A program made the position numbers and the translations under genes. Of a stretch of 64,000 nucleotides of DNA, positions 39,101 to 50,330 are shown one piece after another. Positions within the stretch are counted from its first letter, which is position 1, and every line of letters begins with the position of its first letter. The DNA is taken from NCBI GenBank assembly GCA_018873225.1, contig JAEILZ010000004.1:1488001-1552000 (forward strand). The letters run 5' to 3'. The notes under the pieces are model-generated. The model searched no databases, was not told the DNA's origin, and worked only from the letters and a program-made list of their open reading frames with translations. Origin of the DNA: [Phialemoniopsis] sp. UDSM-2020. Its lineage: Eukaryota; Ascomycota; Sordariomycetes; Thyridiales; Thyridiaceae.

Positions 39101-41044
39101 ATATCTCGAGACGTGCCCAATTCACCAGGAGTCGATCTCTATGACGGCTTTGTGGACGAATCAATGGCCGCGAACGAGGGTGCTATCTTCGAGAGGTGCT
39201 TTCAGCATATTGACGATTTTGCTTCTGAGGGTCTTCGAACCCTTCTGTTTGCTCATCGATACCTCGAGGAGGATGACTACAGGAAGTGGAAAGTCCTCTT
39301 CCAGGAGGCCACCACTAGCCTCTCAGATCGCCAGAACCGCATTGACGCAGCTGCCGAGCTCATTGAACAGAACTTTGATCTCTCTGGTGCTACTGCTATC
39401 GAGGACAAGCTGCAGCAGGGTGTCCCCGAGACCATCGACAAGCTGCGCCGGGCTAACATCAAGGTCTGGATGTTGACCGGTGACAAGCGTGAGACTGCCA
39501 TCAACATTGCGCACTCCGCAAGGATCTGCAAGCCGTTCTCGGAGGTCTACATTCTTGACTCCAAAGACGGTGATCTCCAGGAGCGGATCGCTTCCACGCT
39601 GGTCGATGTCGGACGTGGCATGATCCCGCACTCGGTGGTGGTCATTGATGGCCATACGCTAGGTGTTGTGGAGGCTGAGGAGGACATGAGAGTGTTGTTC
39701 TTCGACTTGGTTGCTCGTGTCGATTCCGTCATCTGCTGCCGCGCCTCTCCTTCGCAAAAGGCGTCCTTGGTCAGGTGCATCCGTGAACGTGTTCCTGACT
39801 CTCTCACCCTGGCCATTGGTGACGGAGCCAACGACATTGCCATGATTCAAGCTTCGCATGTGGGTGTTGGCATCTCAGGTCGAGAAGGCCTGCAAGCAGC
39901 GAGAGTGTCGGACTTTTCCATTGCTCAATTCCGATTCCTGCAGCGCCTGCTCTTCGTTCACGGCCGGTGGAACTACATCCGGACTTGCAAGTATATCTTG
40001 GGTACTTTCTGGAAGGAGATTGTCTTCTATCTCATCCAGGCGCAGTACCAGTACTTCAATGGCTTTACAGGCACATCTCTGTATGAGAACTGGAGTCTGA
40101 CAGTCTTCAACACGCTCTTCACCTCCTTACCAGTTATCCTGATCGGTATCTTTGAGAAGGACCTCCGTGCCGAGACACTCCTTGCAGTGCCCGAGCTATA
40201 TACGTTTGGCCAACGCAATAGTGCCTTTAGTTTCCGAATCTACCTGGGCTGGATGTTCATGGCTGTCGCCGAGGCCATCATCATTTTCAGGATGCTCTAC
40301 TTCAGCTTTTCTCAATCACTCTTCACTATCGATACGACCCTCTACGCCATGGGCACAATAGCCTTTACCGTTAGCGTTATCTTCATCAACGTCAAGATGC
40401 TTGCCCTCGAGATGCACCACCAGACCATCATCTCCTTCCTCGGTCTCACCATCTCTGTTGCCGGCTGGTTCGCGTGGAATGTCTTCCTATCTGCTGTTTA
40501 CGGCCATGGAGGTCCATACCGCGTTCGCAAGGAGTTCTTCAAGAACTTTGGGCGAAAGTACTCGTGGTGGCTGACGTGCATCGTGATCCTGGCGGCCTGC
40601 GTCGTCCTCGAGCTCGTGGCGACCAGTGTGCGCCGGGCCTTTTGGCCGCGCGACCAAGACGTGGCGCAGGAGATCGAGCACTATGACGGCGTGCGCGATG
40701 TGATGCGCGAGCACGCGGCGGAGCAGGGCGAGGCGGGTTTGCCTGCGACTGAGACGCAATCGCGTATGTACTACGAGGGCGAAGGCGTCGACGGCATGGC
40801 AACTTGGGGCTGGGCGGCCGGCGAGGGCAGTAAGAGCCCTCCTGCTGCGACAGTACCGAGCGAGACTACGGTTCCTACTGGCAAACGTGCCAAGGGTGAC
40901 GGCCCTAGAGAGACTGTCATCGAGGTGACGCCTGCACCGGAGGCGAGCACGAGGCGTAGCGCCGAGGTCGTCAGGAGCCCGGAGCTGTTGAGTCCGACTG
41001 AGCCTCGGAGTCCGGAACCGCGAAGTCCTTGTGACAACCACTAA
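36137..41044 (+). CDS. DNF3: P4-type phospholipid flippase, Dnf3-like
   Basis: Flips phospholipids from the lumenal or outer leaflet to the cytosolic leaflet, in Golgi or plasma membrane. A single uninterrupted exon encodes 1635 residues. Family motifs occur in order: the DGETN-type actuator loop (DGETNMKS, near residue 410), the phosphorylation site DKTGTLTENKM near 626, PSPDELALV and KGADS in the nucleotide-binding domain, and GDGANDIAMIQASHVGVGI near 1230. These are followed by the FAIAQFR-like P4 signature (FSIAQFRFLQRLLFVHGRWNYIR) and the last six membrane spans. The N-terminus is a disordered tail of about 190 residues. A long Ser/Arg-rich insertion in the nucleotide-binding domain (about residues 875-1000) and overall length match yeast Dnf3 better than Drs2, Neo1 or Dnf1/2. 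The C-terminal tail is Pro/Ser-rich with SPEP repeats, a likely phosphoregulatory region. Confidence 0.93.
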   Translation: MADGRRTPARRGRSADDINGRTSEGHVRFSEELRRDNHHRQGGNRATPLRLDTALYTIQSRVDPTEAQRRRQPEALSDVEGETSASVGARDSEVDEEEYRGRPSAVSFGGSPISITRHPHIPAFDAPPKATSSITNSDNIAAAKDTLARYRSLVSRQRKHQKQRLSAPYHKIKKRTLALYNTYIIEGLLQQKPLPPSLDGRHVPLRPGLARRKPLTDERTGKAHITNFIRSTRYNLWDFIPKQLIFQFMKLANLYFLIIGILQAVPGLSTTGKYTTIAPLLVFVALSMGKEGYDDYRRYKLDRVENSSDVWVLDPERIVTGGKGSRRTPFKMSLGRKPKAADQEMGMTELESSDNAKDDVEPWSPIKWENLRVGDIIRLSRNENVPADIVLLRASGPNGIAYIETMALDGETNMKSKHASTLLAKHCLTLRQMEACDAEIISEDPNLDLYSYEGKVVVEGETRPLTLNEVVYRGSTLRNTEEAVGLVINTGEECKIRMNANKHVSAKAPALQHKVNRIIFLLVIFVLMLTLGCTIGNIWWNPRHGKNSSYLNKATPPFKAIFLGFIIMFNTIIPLSLYVSLEIIKVGQFILMQDVEMYDPETDTPMVANTTTILENLGQVSYVFSDKTGTLTENKMRFRKMSVAGAAWLHDMDIVRDAQERDLKERMRLLSKQSGCKGKGKQSFTLPRMPSTNTLRTLDNAMEDVDDPFMKDRHMVRDIPRKSTTSASQWRSSVRPDHAQPEMKTEDLIDYLRHKPHTTFSRKARMFILCIALCHTCLPERQEDGEIAFQAPSPDELALVQAARDMGYLLVDRSANTITLQFRDLDGTAVTETFEVLDVIEFNSKRKRMSIIIRMPDGRICLLCKGADSVILPRLKLNNLALQKASAIERRASVRKSMEQEKALRRQSYQATPRTSLALPRTSATIPRRMNTIKFGNTRQSMDVLPRRSVNLTGEVDEWLTRRELEDVDATRGNDEAYITPRQSIALSISRDVPNSPGVDLYDGFVDESMAANEGAIFERCFQHIDDFASEGLRTLLFAHRYLEEDDYRKWKVLFQEATTSLSDRQNRIDAAAELIEQNFDLSGATAIEDKLQQGVPETIDKLRRANIKVWMLTGDKRETAINIAHSARICKPFSEVYILDSKDGDLQERIASTLVDVGRGMIPHSVVVIDGHTLGVVEAEEDMRVLFFDLVARVDSVICCRASPSQKASLVRCIRERVPDSLTLAIGDGANDIAMIQASHVGVGISGREGLQAARVSDFSIAQFRFLQRLLFVHGRWNYIRTCKYILGTFWKEIVFYLIQAQYQYFNGFTGTSLYENWSLTVFNTLFTSLPVILIGIFEKDLRAETLLAVPELYTFGQRNSAFSFRIYLGWMFMAVAEAIIIFRMLYFSFSQSLFTIDTTLYAMGTIAFTVSVIFINVKMLALEMHHQTIISFLGLTISVAGWFAWNVFLSAVYGHGGPYRVRKEFFKNFGRKYSWWLTCIVILAACVVLELVATSVRRAFWPRDQDVAQEIEHYDGVRDVMREHAAEQGEAGLPATETQSRMYYEGEGVDGMATWGWAAGEGSKSPPAATVPSETTVPTGKRAKGDGPRETVIEVTPAPEASTRRSAEVVRSPELLSPTEPRSPEPRSPCDNH

Positions 41045-41781
41045 GCGATTTCGGTGATTTGTTTGCATTTGTTTGTTTGGTTGACTTTTTTTTGCTTTTG
41101 TATAGAGTTGTCATGGTACGATTTTTATATTTGATACCCCCATTCCTTATATAGCATGTCTGGAAAGAAAGAAGGAGGGCATAGGCAGGGAACGATGGTA
41201 TGATCATGTCTAGAGCTAAGGCGTGGCGGTGAATTCGTTGGCTCTTTCGGGCCGGTGTTGGTGGCAGGTGTTGTTGGTGATATCCTAGAGGCGCAAGCGA
41301 AGCCATGAGAGCATGGCTACCGTTCTTCTCAAGACGGAACATCTCTAGCATTGTAGTTGTTTGTGTGTATGCTTTGGCTTGACCATGAGTAGGAATATGT
41401 GAATACAGAGAAATGAACATGACCACGGTCTCAATTACTTATCGCGTTTCCTCGTTCCGCGAGTATCCGGTCCAAGGTTTTCAATGTCTAAAGCCTCAAT
41501 ACCTATCGTTTCCGTGTCTATCCGTATTGAGCGTAGATAATTGGTGCATTTGCTGCGCTCAGACATGGAGAAGTTGACGCCGCAACTGCCGCAGATCTGT
41601 GGGTTCGGGCTCCAGGGCCCTGGACAGGGGTAGGGTAGCAGTCCATGTTTCGAGGTTACCTCACGCTCAACAAGAGAAGACGCCGCTCTACATGTATTGC
41701 AGTGTGTCTTCTTTCCCAGACTGTGAGATCAAGAAGTCTTGAACCATCAATATATGAAGTAAGGCATGCTCTTGCGTAGCG
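41045..41781. other. Intergenic, flippase 3' end to PAQR promoter
   Basis: Contains the T-rich 3' untranslated region of the flippase gene and the upstream region of the PAQR gene. No other signal is seen. Confidence 0.6.
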
Positions 41782-43163
41782 ATGACCGCTGAAGCCAAAT
41801 CCCCTGCGCGGAAGAGGACCGTAACATCGAAGACGGCAACGACAAAAAAGGAACTTATTGCCGTGGGTGAAGTCAAAAAGTCTCACGATTATCCATCCGC
41901 ACATGATGGATCAGAAGCGGTCAAATTGCTGTTGTGGAGGGAACTTCGTAAGGCGCCTGTTGTTCATTGGGAGAGTCTTCACAACTGACCATGCATCTTC
42001 ACCACTTAAGCATCTTGGCAACAGTAAGCTTCTTGCATTGATATGCTGCTGTTATAAGAGCAAGGGGACTAAGTTTCCGGTCTGCTAGGCATGGAAGTGA
42101 CCTTATACACACAGGTTACAGGTAAGTCTACAATCAATGATACTTTATAAAGGGGCCAGTGAACTGAAGAACGCTTCTAGGAAGGCATCTCCCTCTGTCA
42201 GAGGATGTTTGCACAGCCTGGCATATGCACACAATGAGACAAGTAAGAAGCGGCCTTCTTGTGTTCAAAGCAATGACAAGCTGGGAACTAATTTTGAAAT
42301 CAAAGTTAACATCTACTCCCACGTCGTGGGAGCTGTGGTATTCATGTGTTTGCCAGTGCTATTCTTCCAGACCACCATACTCGCATCTCATGCTTTTCAA
42401 GCGACGACAGTCGACGTAGTGGTTTGCAGCACTTACTTCCTAGGCGTGGCCGTCTGCTTCGTTCTCTCAGCTACGTATATCACCTCCCATCACCTTTCCT
42501 AGGCTCAATTCAGTCTCTAACACACACCACTTTACGTACAGCTTCCATACGCTCATGTCACACTCTGAGCGACTATACCTAGCCGGCATGGCGCTCGACA
42601 TCCAGGGCGTTTTGGTCTTGATGTGGGGAGCCACCGTACCGCTGTCGTACTACTCTTTTCCAGATCGCCCAGGTCTGGTAACTATCTACCTGTGTGCGAA
42701 CACGACTTTGGCGTCGTTCTGCTCGGCCGCGGCGTGGGGGCTGCCTGGTCTCCAGGGGCCACATCTTGGTCATGCTCGTGCGGTATTGTTCTCCATGTTC
42801 GGGTCGGGATCTTTCGTCGCGCCTGTCGTACATGGTCTGCTCCTCTCTGGGTTAAGAGATCAAGGAGAACGCGTTGGTTTGAGGTGGATTGCGGCCACTG
42901 CGGGCTTCAACACGTTGGGGGCTGGGATCTACATGATAAAGGTTCGTAACTCTGCTGCGGACAGAGCTACAGAAGGTGTGGCAAAGGGTGTTGAAACTGA
43001 CTGTCGACAGTTCCCGGAGCGATGGTACCCACGGCGTTTCGATATTGTAGGAGCAAGTCATCAGCTCATGCATATCATGGTCTTGTTTGCTGCAGTGGCG
43101 TATGCATTTGCCGTACGAGATATGTACGAGTATTCTCACAAGTATGAGAAGGTCATGTCCTGA
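41782..43163 (+). CDS. PAQR/hemolysin III-type seven-span receptor (Izh family)
   Basis: A membrane protein of 354 residues in the adiponectin-receptor-like family; fungal Izh members affect zinc and lipid homeostasis. There are six exons: 41782-41947, 42011-42023 (13 nt), 42089-42121 (33 nt), 42181-42242, 42306-42474 and 42542-43163. Introns are 59-67 bp with normal donors and acceptors. Only this chain gives the family core: LLLWRELPSWQQ, then DLIHTGYRKA, then LAYAHNETINIYSH. Later motifs are SATFHTLMSHSE (first metal-binding His) and RRFDIVGASHQLMH (the C-terminal HxxxH metal-binding pair). Hydrophobic spans lie between them. The N-terminal 45 residues are basic and probably cytosolic. Introns of 63 bp leave the frame partly open, so a naive prediction would start too late, at 42137 or 42555. 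Confidence 0.9.
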
Positions 43164-43262
43164 GAATACGAGCAGAGTTGCGATGCAAGACATAAAATAG
43201 TCACAGTGTAGCGATCCAAACTCGGTAACGCCACGTGAACTCCAGAAGCAGTTCCTTTGCTT

Positions 43263-44472
43263 TCAGGGAGCCTTTCCCCTTGATTCGCCATCTTCCTTGT
43301 TCACAACGACGACAACCTTTCCCCTCGCCCTCCTCGACTCGAGGTAATCATACGCCTCCCTCACCATCGCAAACTCCCACTCACTATCCACGACGACTTT
43401 GATTTCGCCACGAAACAACAGGTCCGCCACCGTCTTCATCAGCTCCCTCCCGGGGTCCATGACCGCCGGGCACCTCCACGCTCTGCCCGTGCCTCCCAGC
43501 CAGGGAGTCAGCGGCCACAGTGCATTGAGCTGCATCTGCCAGGCCGCCGACAAGAAGTGCCGGTAACTCCAGGACTCCGGCTTGGTGCCCACAGACGCGA
43601 ATACGCCGCCCTCGCGCAAGTACGCAGCGCAGTTGACGAAGAGGGCCTGGATGCCGATGCAGTCGGCCACGGCATCGAAGGGGCGGCCACCGTATCGCTT
43701 GCCCAGCTCTTCGGACAGAGATTCGTATGCCGTATAGTCAATCACCTTTACAAACATCAGCACCCTATCCCAAAATGTACAAACGCTTTCACGAGGGACA
43801 TAGAGAGAGAGTCACCTCATCCGCCCCAAGCCCCTTGACAAGCTCCGCGTTCCTGCCAGAGCAGATACCCACGATCCTGCCCTCGGGCCCGACGATGTGC
43901 CGCGCCATCTGCACCGCAAAAGTGCCGATCCCCCCGCTCGCCGCGTTGACGAGCACCCTGTCCCCGGCCCTCACCCGCGCCTCCCTGAGCACCTCCCACG
44001 CCGTGCACCCAGCCGGTATCAACCCGGCCGCATCGCGCTCCCGCACATGAGCTGGCAGCCTGACGGTGTATCTAGCAGGGAACGCAACGTACTCGGCCAG
44101 CGCGCCGCAGCCGGTCTGGTACGTGAACGTGATGGGCAGGAAAGCCACCACCCTGTCCCCCTTTTCGAACCCACCGTTGGAAGAAGGGGCCCAGACATCG
44201 ACGACGCTTCCCACGAGGTCCATCTCCGGCACGGCCGTGGCGGCCCGCAGCACGGCGGGCACGAGGCGCATGTGGAAGAAGGACCCCGGGTTGAGCGCGG
44301 CGCGCGAGACTCGCACCAGGATCCACTCCTCCGGCTGTGGGGCCGCCCGGGGCAGCGGCGGCTCCGGAGGGAAGGCGGGCCGGGGCGGGGATGCGTTGAG
44401 GGAGAGGATGGCCGTCGGGGCGCCGCGCCTGGTGAACTCCCAGGCCTTCATCACCGTCATGTTGTCCGCCAT
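43263..44472 (-). CDS. Zinc-independent MDR-family NADPH oxidoreductase
   Basis: A medium-chain dehydrogenase/reductase of the quinone-oxidoreductase (zeta-crystallin or RTN4IP1-like) type, 379 residues. There are two exons, 43816-44472 and 43263-43745, around a 70-bp intron (donor GTGACT, branch GCTGAT); the join gives GLGADEVIDYTAYES. The N-terminal GroES-like domain has LVRVSRAALNPGSF. The Rossmann nucleotide-binding loop NAASGGIGTFAVQMAR lies near residues 178-193. The catalytic and structural zinc ligands of alcohol dehydrogenases are missing, as expected for this subgroup. Its substrate cannot be inferred and no pathway neighbours are nearby. Starts at residue 1 or at the methionines at residues 5 and 8 are all possible. 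Confidence 0.88.
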
Positions 44473-45129
44473 GAATACCGGTTTTGTTTCACTGGACGAT
44501 AGTTTTGGTGATGTTGGTGGAGGCCGGGAGTCGATCTACCTATCGTGTTGTATATAGATAGAATGGTAGTACATAGCACACTGAATAGCATCAGACACTC
44601 AATAGGGCGCCGTAGCCCGCGCCTGCTCTACCCCATATACATAAGAAGTTCATTCTTTGAGAGCATACATAGCATGTGAAACCTTGTTCCTGCCACGTTT
44701 ACCCGTGTGCTTCAGCTGTAGGTTAGCGTGACCGGCCGCCAAGAAGGGGCTGAACTTTAGGACCGAATACACACACAATTCTAACATGCATCACAGGTCG
44801 TTGCCTTGCATTCTCGTACCTGAGATTTGAGTGAGTCCCAGCCAAGTCGTTATCGAAAGCATGCTGGCTGAGTTGCGTAATTGACCATCATCGTCTAGCA
44901 TCGTGGGCAAGCATTCGTTAGATCAGTGCATGAAGTCAATATCGTCTAATCCCATTGTTACACACGAATTTTGTTCTAGCTACCAACACAACCCGCGGGC
45001 AATTTTATGCCCGTCGCTATCTGTTGACTACTGTCTACAACAATAGTCATGTCATGCGTAAAGCTCTTGTCCGTCCCTTCACCGTGATAGCTTCGCCTAG
45101 AGGAGGCATCCCAAGATTTTCATCGTAGT
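44473..45129. other. Intergenic between oxidoreductase and CAND1 genes
   Basis: 657 bp lie between the oxidoreductase start and the CAND1 stop. It includes the oxidoreductase promoter and CAND1 3' region. No other feature is seen. Confidence 0.6.
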
Positions 45130-48100
45130 CTAGACCATAGCTCGGCCCCCAAGCTCTTTGTTCTCCTCACGAAGGAGCCTGAGCTGTCGCTCAAAATCCT
45201 TCTTGACCCACTCCCAGTATTGGGACCATCGCTGATGCGCACCAATGTCGGAAGCCGATCCGGCAGCGTTCAAGGACGACTTGAGCTGCTCAGACAGCAG
45301 CAGAGTGACTCGGAGAACGCTCTTGTTCGCCTCGTCCTGCTTCTCATGATCTTGCTTAACGGCATTATCCTTAAGCTTGGTAGAGAGTGTTGCCCGATAT
45401 TTGTCAGCGATCGAATCGAGGCGGCGAGTGGTCTCTTCGGGAGAGATGATGACGAGCTTCGAAACCATGAGGTTGCAAAGCGCACGGATGTCGTTGTCAT
45501 CGCCGAGACCGTCAACAATGCGATCGTACAGGTCAATGATACTGATGCGGGAGAAAGCAGTCTCCATCAGAGCATACAAAGTCTCGTATGCGCCCTGTTG
45601 TCCATCAAGTCAGTAAAGCTGTCAGAATATGCAGTGGGGTATATATCCAGGATACAGACCTTTCGAAGCTCCAAGCCATCGTCGACAAGATGCTTGAAAG
45701 GACCCATCTGGACTTCGCGGATAAGCTCCGGTTTGACTTTGGACTCCTGCATGACAAATGGCACAAGCTGGCCGAGATGTCCCAAGATCAGCTCGGGCTT
45801 GTTGTGAGCCGCCGAGTTAAGCGCAGTCATGGCAAGGCGCCGGATCTCCATCTCCGGATCGCCGAGCATAGTATTTAGCATGGTCACGAGATGCTGTTTC
45901 AGGACGTTGTCAAACACGTCGCCTCCCTCGGGCAGACAGTAGCGGATGGCTTGGACAGCAATACCCCTGAGCGTCGGTTCCTTGTTGCGAAGCAAAGCCT
46001 ATGTTTTCTTGCTTAGTTATTGTCATCGATACAACATAGAAAATGACACACCTCAAGCTTGGGAATATAGGTCTTTGGCGAGATAATGACCACACGACCA
46101 ATACATTCGGCACATACGGCCTTGTTGTCCTCAGCGCCAGCTGAAAGAAGAAGCTTGTCCCAAACAGGACCAAGGAACGCATCCGATATCGTACCCTGTT
46201 GCAACGTCTCTTTAACGGAATGCAACAGCAGGTACTGGGTTCGGCTATCCTTCTCCATGTTCTCGAGAATGACAGGTAGATACTGAGAAACGTTACCAGC
46301 ACCAGCCCTACCAAGAGCGACTGCGGCGGAGAGAGCGACCTTGTCGAGGTCGTTACCGAACTGTCCCAGGAACAGCTCCGGCTTGATCGGGGACTGGTCG
46401 CCGAGGCGCAGGCCCACCTCACCGAGAACCGCAAGGGCAAGACTGGCTCTCAGTTGGTCGCCTTGTGAGTTCCTGACCTCTCCCATAAAGCTGTCAATAG
46501 TCACACCGGCCGAGCCACCGCTTGCGACGAGCAGGTTTCCTATAACCTTGCCTACCACGACTGGATCACCGCTAATACCCACATCCTTCAGCAAGCCGCT
46601 CATCAGTGGTTGGCCAACGCCGTTCTGACCAATGCTGGTGACGAGCTGTAGAAGTGGCTCGAGTACTGAGCCTGCCACTGTAGATTGGAGAACTTCACAG
46701 ATAGCCGAGACAATTTGTGGTGTTACCACGAGCTTCGGGTTTTCGCCGACCAGGTCAGCTAGAACCGACAATGCCGGGTTCAACAAGTGTGCATCATTAT
46801 TAGTAACAACTGGTTGAAGAGCCGTCACCAAAGCCTGAATTGTCTTGGCATCGAGGGAACCTTTGGAGGCGGGTGAGTGGACAAGGTGTCTCAAAGCCCA
46901 GGCACTGGCGCCTCGAAGAGCACGATTGGCCTTGCGTAGCTGAGCAGATAACTCGACCACGACCTGTCTCAGCCACTCCGGCTCAAACTGTACATTGCTA
47001 GAGGCTTGCTTAGCGACATCGTCGATTGCCCGTACAGAGGCAATTCTAGTGGTTTCGTTCTTAAGTCGCTCAAGCAAATAGCCGAGAGCCTCGCGCCGTT
47101 TGTCAGTGCTCAATAGACCGACACCTTCGGCGCTGCTGGTTCGGGAGAGCAGTGTTCCTAATGCTTGGATTGCCTTTTGGCGAACTTCAGCATCGACATC
47201 CGTGGCTGTCGTACGGTCTACAGCAACATCGTAGAGCTTCTGCAGATCGTCCTTGTTCTTCGCAGCATTCGCCTGGGCCTTTGAGGATGTGATGACGCTA
47301 ATCAGCTCCTCCACAGTCTGTACTGCCTCTCCCGATATCTTGTAGAAGCGATCATTTACAGCAGAGAGGACCCCAGACACTATCTTGGATAGGTATGGCT
47401 GGAGGGACTTCGAGTCGTGAGTATGAGCAATGCGACTTGTCAGACGGAGTGCAGCAATGCGCAGGGTACCAAGAGTTGCAGAAGCGTTGCCACCCGTGGC
47501 AGACAGACCTGTCGATGCTCCAGATGCACCCGAAGGCTTGATTGCCTCGATGATAGGTCCGATAAGCTGGTCAAAGTACTCGGCCAACCCACCGTGCTGC
47601 ACAGCAACGATGTTATCCAGTAAGGTGATAATAGCTTGCTTGGTGGGAACAAGTTTGCCTTTCAGCAGCTTCGTTGCGGCCTTGATGATGGAAGGCGTCT
47701 TTTCGGCGAGGTCAGCTTGGGGGCCTGATGGAGGAGGTCGCTCCTGGGTGGGAGAGGTCAGGCCCGAGGAGGCTGATGTGATTGCCAGGAAAGAAGTGGC
47801 ACCGCCACCGCTACTCTGCCGGCGACGCTTTCGGCTCGCTGGAGGTTGACTGGGATGGTCGCCCTGTAGAGTATCTGAGCGAACATCGGCGATGACACCT
47901 TCACCAGTCTTGCGCACAAGCAATGACATGGCAGAGATGACCTCCAGGCGAACATTCTCTTCGCGCTCGTCGAAGCGCTTGATCAACGCAGGTGCTGCCT
48001 GTCCGTAGAGTACACCGTTGTCAAGAAGGTCGCCACTGCTTCGTGTCGAGATGAGGGTGTGTATGGCTTTTGCGGCACAGCGTCGAACCTTCCAGCTCGC

Positions 48101-49376
48101 GTCATCATCGTCATCGAATCCTTCGTCCATGTCGAAGTCGTCATCGCCATCAAACCCGTCCTCATCTTCTTCTTCTTCCTCCTCTTCCATCTCCTCATCT
48201 TCATCAAGAGCATAATTTGGGTCGTATTTGAGGTATCGTAGGATGGCCGCAAGGGATTCATCAGTATAAGGCCGCATCTGGTTTGGGCAGGAGGCCAGGA
48301 GAGCCTCAAGGGCGACGAGAGCGGCCTCTCGAACCTCGTTGAAGTCGCCCATGTCGCTATCATCTTCCAGAGCCTCCAACTGAGCCTGGAGCTCCTCCTC
48401 ACTCAGCGCCCCCGATACGAGGGGAACCACTGCTTCCAGGTGTTGTCCAAAGCGGATGGGAATGGAGCGGGCCATTGAGCCTAGAATGGTGATATACAGG
48501 CGCCTGTTCACGGAGTTCGTCTTTGGGCTGTTGAGAAACTCAACGCTGCGCTCGATAAATGAGGCGAGCATGTCGTCAGATAGGTAGACGGCCAGGATAG
48601 ACGTAGCGACGACAGCGCGCTTCTTCACAACGGAAGTACCCTTGTCCTTCTCAAGAAGGCTCACTACTGCGTCTTGGAGGGCTTCAACTTCAACGGGTTG
48701 AAGCATGGGGCCGAAACATCGGACAACCTCGATCAGGACATCAACAGTCTCGGCATTGACCTCGAAATTGGTGTCAAAAAGGCCGTCTGCGAAGGCAGGC
48801 AGCCGCACATTCGGTGCACCTCCGCTAGCCTTGGAGGCTTGGATGGAGCGGCCAAGCAGGCGCGGGACAAGAACCCTACTAATGCCGGCATACGCTTCGG
48901 CGACATCCTTGCTCGGCTGGACACCTGGAACAGGTCGTGGGAGAGCTTCGATGACGTTCTTCAGGGCGAGGGCAGGAACAGTGTTATCGACCGAGTTCTT
49001 CAACTTCAGTGTGGAGAGTTTCTCCATCAGGGGACCGATAATCTGAGAAGGCAGCTTGTGAACCAATGGCCCAAGGCTGTATAAACGTCAGTGTCATTAT
49101 CGGGGTATATGGGGCAATAAATAGAGTATGTGCCTACCACTTGATCGCCAAGTTTTGTACCTCGCCATTATTGTCGTCCAGAGCCCGAACAAGATGGTCG
49201 ACGGTCCTAGCGGCCGTATTGTAGTCGTGGTGGAGAAGATCAGTTTTGGCAATGTCGAGAACTTGAAGTAGGTCGTTCAGTGACATGAACCGAAAGTCAG
49301 GATCGCTATCGGTCAGCTTCTGTAGAAGCAGATTGACCGTTTGGGTCGTGGGATTCTGGGGGATAGTGGTCGCCAT
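45130..49376 (-). CDS. CAND1: Cullin-associated NEDD8-dissociated protein 1
   Basis: A HEAT-repeat solenoid that wraps un-neddylated cullin-RING ligases and exchanges substrate receptors. There are four exons (49138-49376, 46052-49076, 45660-45998 and 45130-45594) with introns of 61, 53 and 65 bp, totalling 1355 residues. The N-terminus LLQKLTDSDPDFRFMSLNDLL and the first junction AIKCLGPLVHKL are characteristic of the family. Alpha-helical HEAT repeats fill the protein. A strongly acidic insert (encoded at about 48110-48220) interrupts them, as in other CAND1 proteins. The C-terminal region (EIRRLAMTALNSAAHNKPELI onward) is the TIP120 domain. Length is a little above the animal protein (about 1230), largely through Ser/Pro-rich and acidic inserts. 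Confidence 0.94.
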
Positions 49377-50330
49377 GGTCAGGCCTCGAGAATGCGCCGG
49401 CGCTCGATCAGGTGAAGTGTAATGTTAGAATCAAGAGGCAAATTGTGCCTTGGGCTCGATTTTCAGATTCCGATCAAATAGCTGTTCGCCTACGCGGAAC
49501 AGCTCGCGACGGCCGGAGCTTCGGAGAAGGGTGTTGCGGGAGGTCAGCTAAATGCATGAGCTCCCAGCCGACAATCTTGCTTGCTTCGGTGTGAAATACC
49601 GAGCTGGAGGTTGACGGTATCAACAGAAATGGAAGTAAAGGTGTCCGGGTCAGTGGCCAGCTGAAGTCCGTTTGACGTGTTGATTTCTTGGGAATTATTT
49701 TGCTCGCGATGATGGCGGAAGGTCGTCGTTGGATGGCGGGGTCCGAGTCCAGCAGTTCCAGGCAGGCACTGGGTGTGGGGGTGCCTAAGTCGTCAGGTGG
49801 GGCCGCCTCAAAGCTCAAAGCTGTGTTGTTGACGTATGGTGGGTCAGAGGAGCTACAGCGTAGCTCAAGCTTCAGATCAAAGGAGACTTTGGATATAGGA
49901 TTTCTGTAGTGTAAGTATACCGAATGACCAGATGGACAGGGTCATATCCTGTTCGTATGACATCAAAGGGGCAGACTGATGCTCCAATCTGCAAACCAGT
50001 CTCTGTATTAAAATTCGAAGTTGCTTTATATCAGTCATACTACGTAAAGTAGTTTGCCCACTTTAGGTAGTTTGGCAGGAACAAACACCTATTTCGCAAA
50101 CATACAGGAAGAAGAAAGTGTTCCTATCGCTATTACTCTGTGTGTCACATGGCAGCTTCCACAAGATGCTTTTTGTATCTCCAGGCTTGGCCCTCTTCGT
50201 CCTTGCAAATCCATATTCTTCTGGACCCCCTGGGAAACAGCTTGACAAACACCTCATAGAGCGTTCCTATTACCGTCCCTCCGATGTGATAAACAATAAC
50301 ATTCAGCTGATACAGATATTTCTTCATACG
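49377..50330. other. Divergent region, CAND1 to repeat-protein gene
   Basis: About 950 bp separate the CAND1 start from the first likely methionine of the plus-strand repeat protein. An open frame (50118 onward) runs into that gene and begins with a hydrophobic stretch, but has no support as coding. No other element is recognised. Confidence 0.5.

Noticed and set aside
42137..42502. PAQR gene starting at the ATG at 42137 with the following 63-bp intron retained
   Set aside because: It lacks the conserved LPxWQQ...GYR block and inserts 21 foreign residues into HNETINIYSH.
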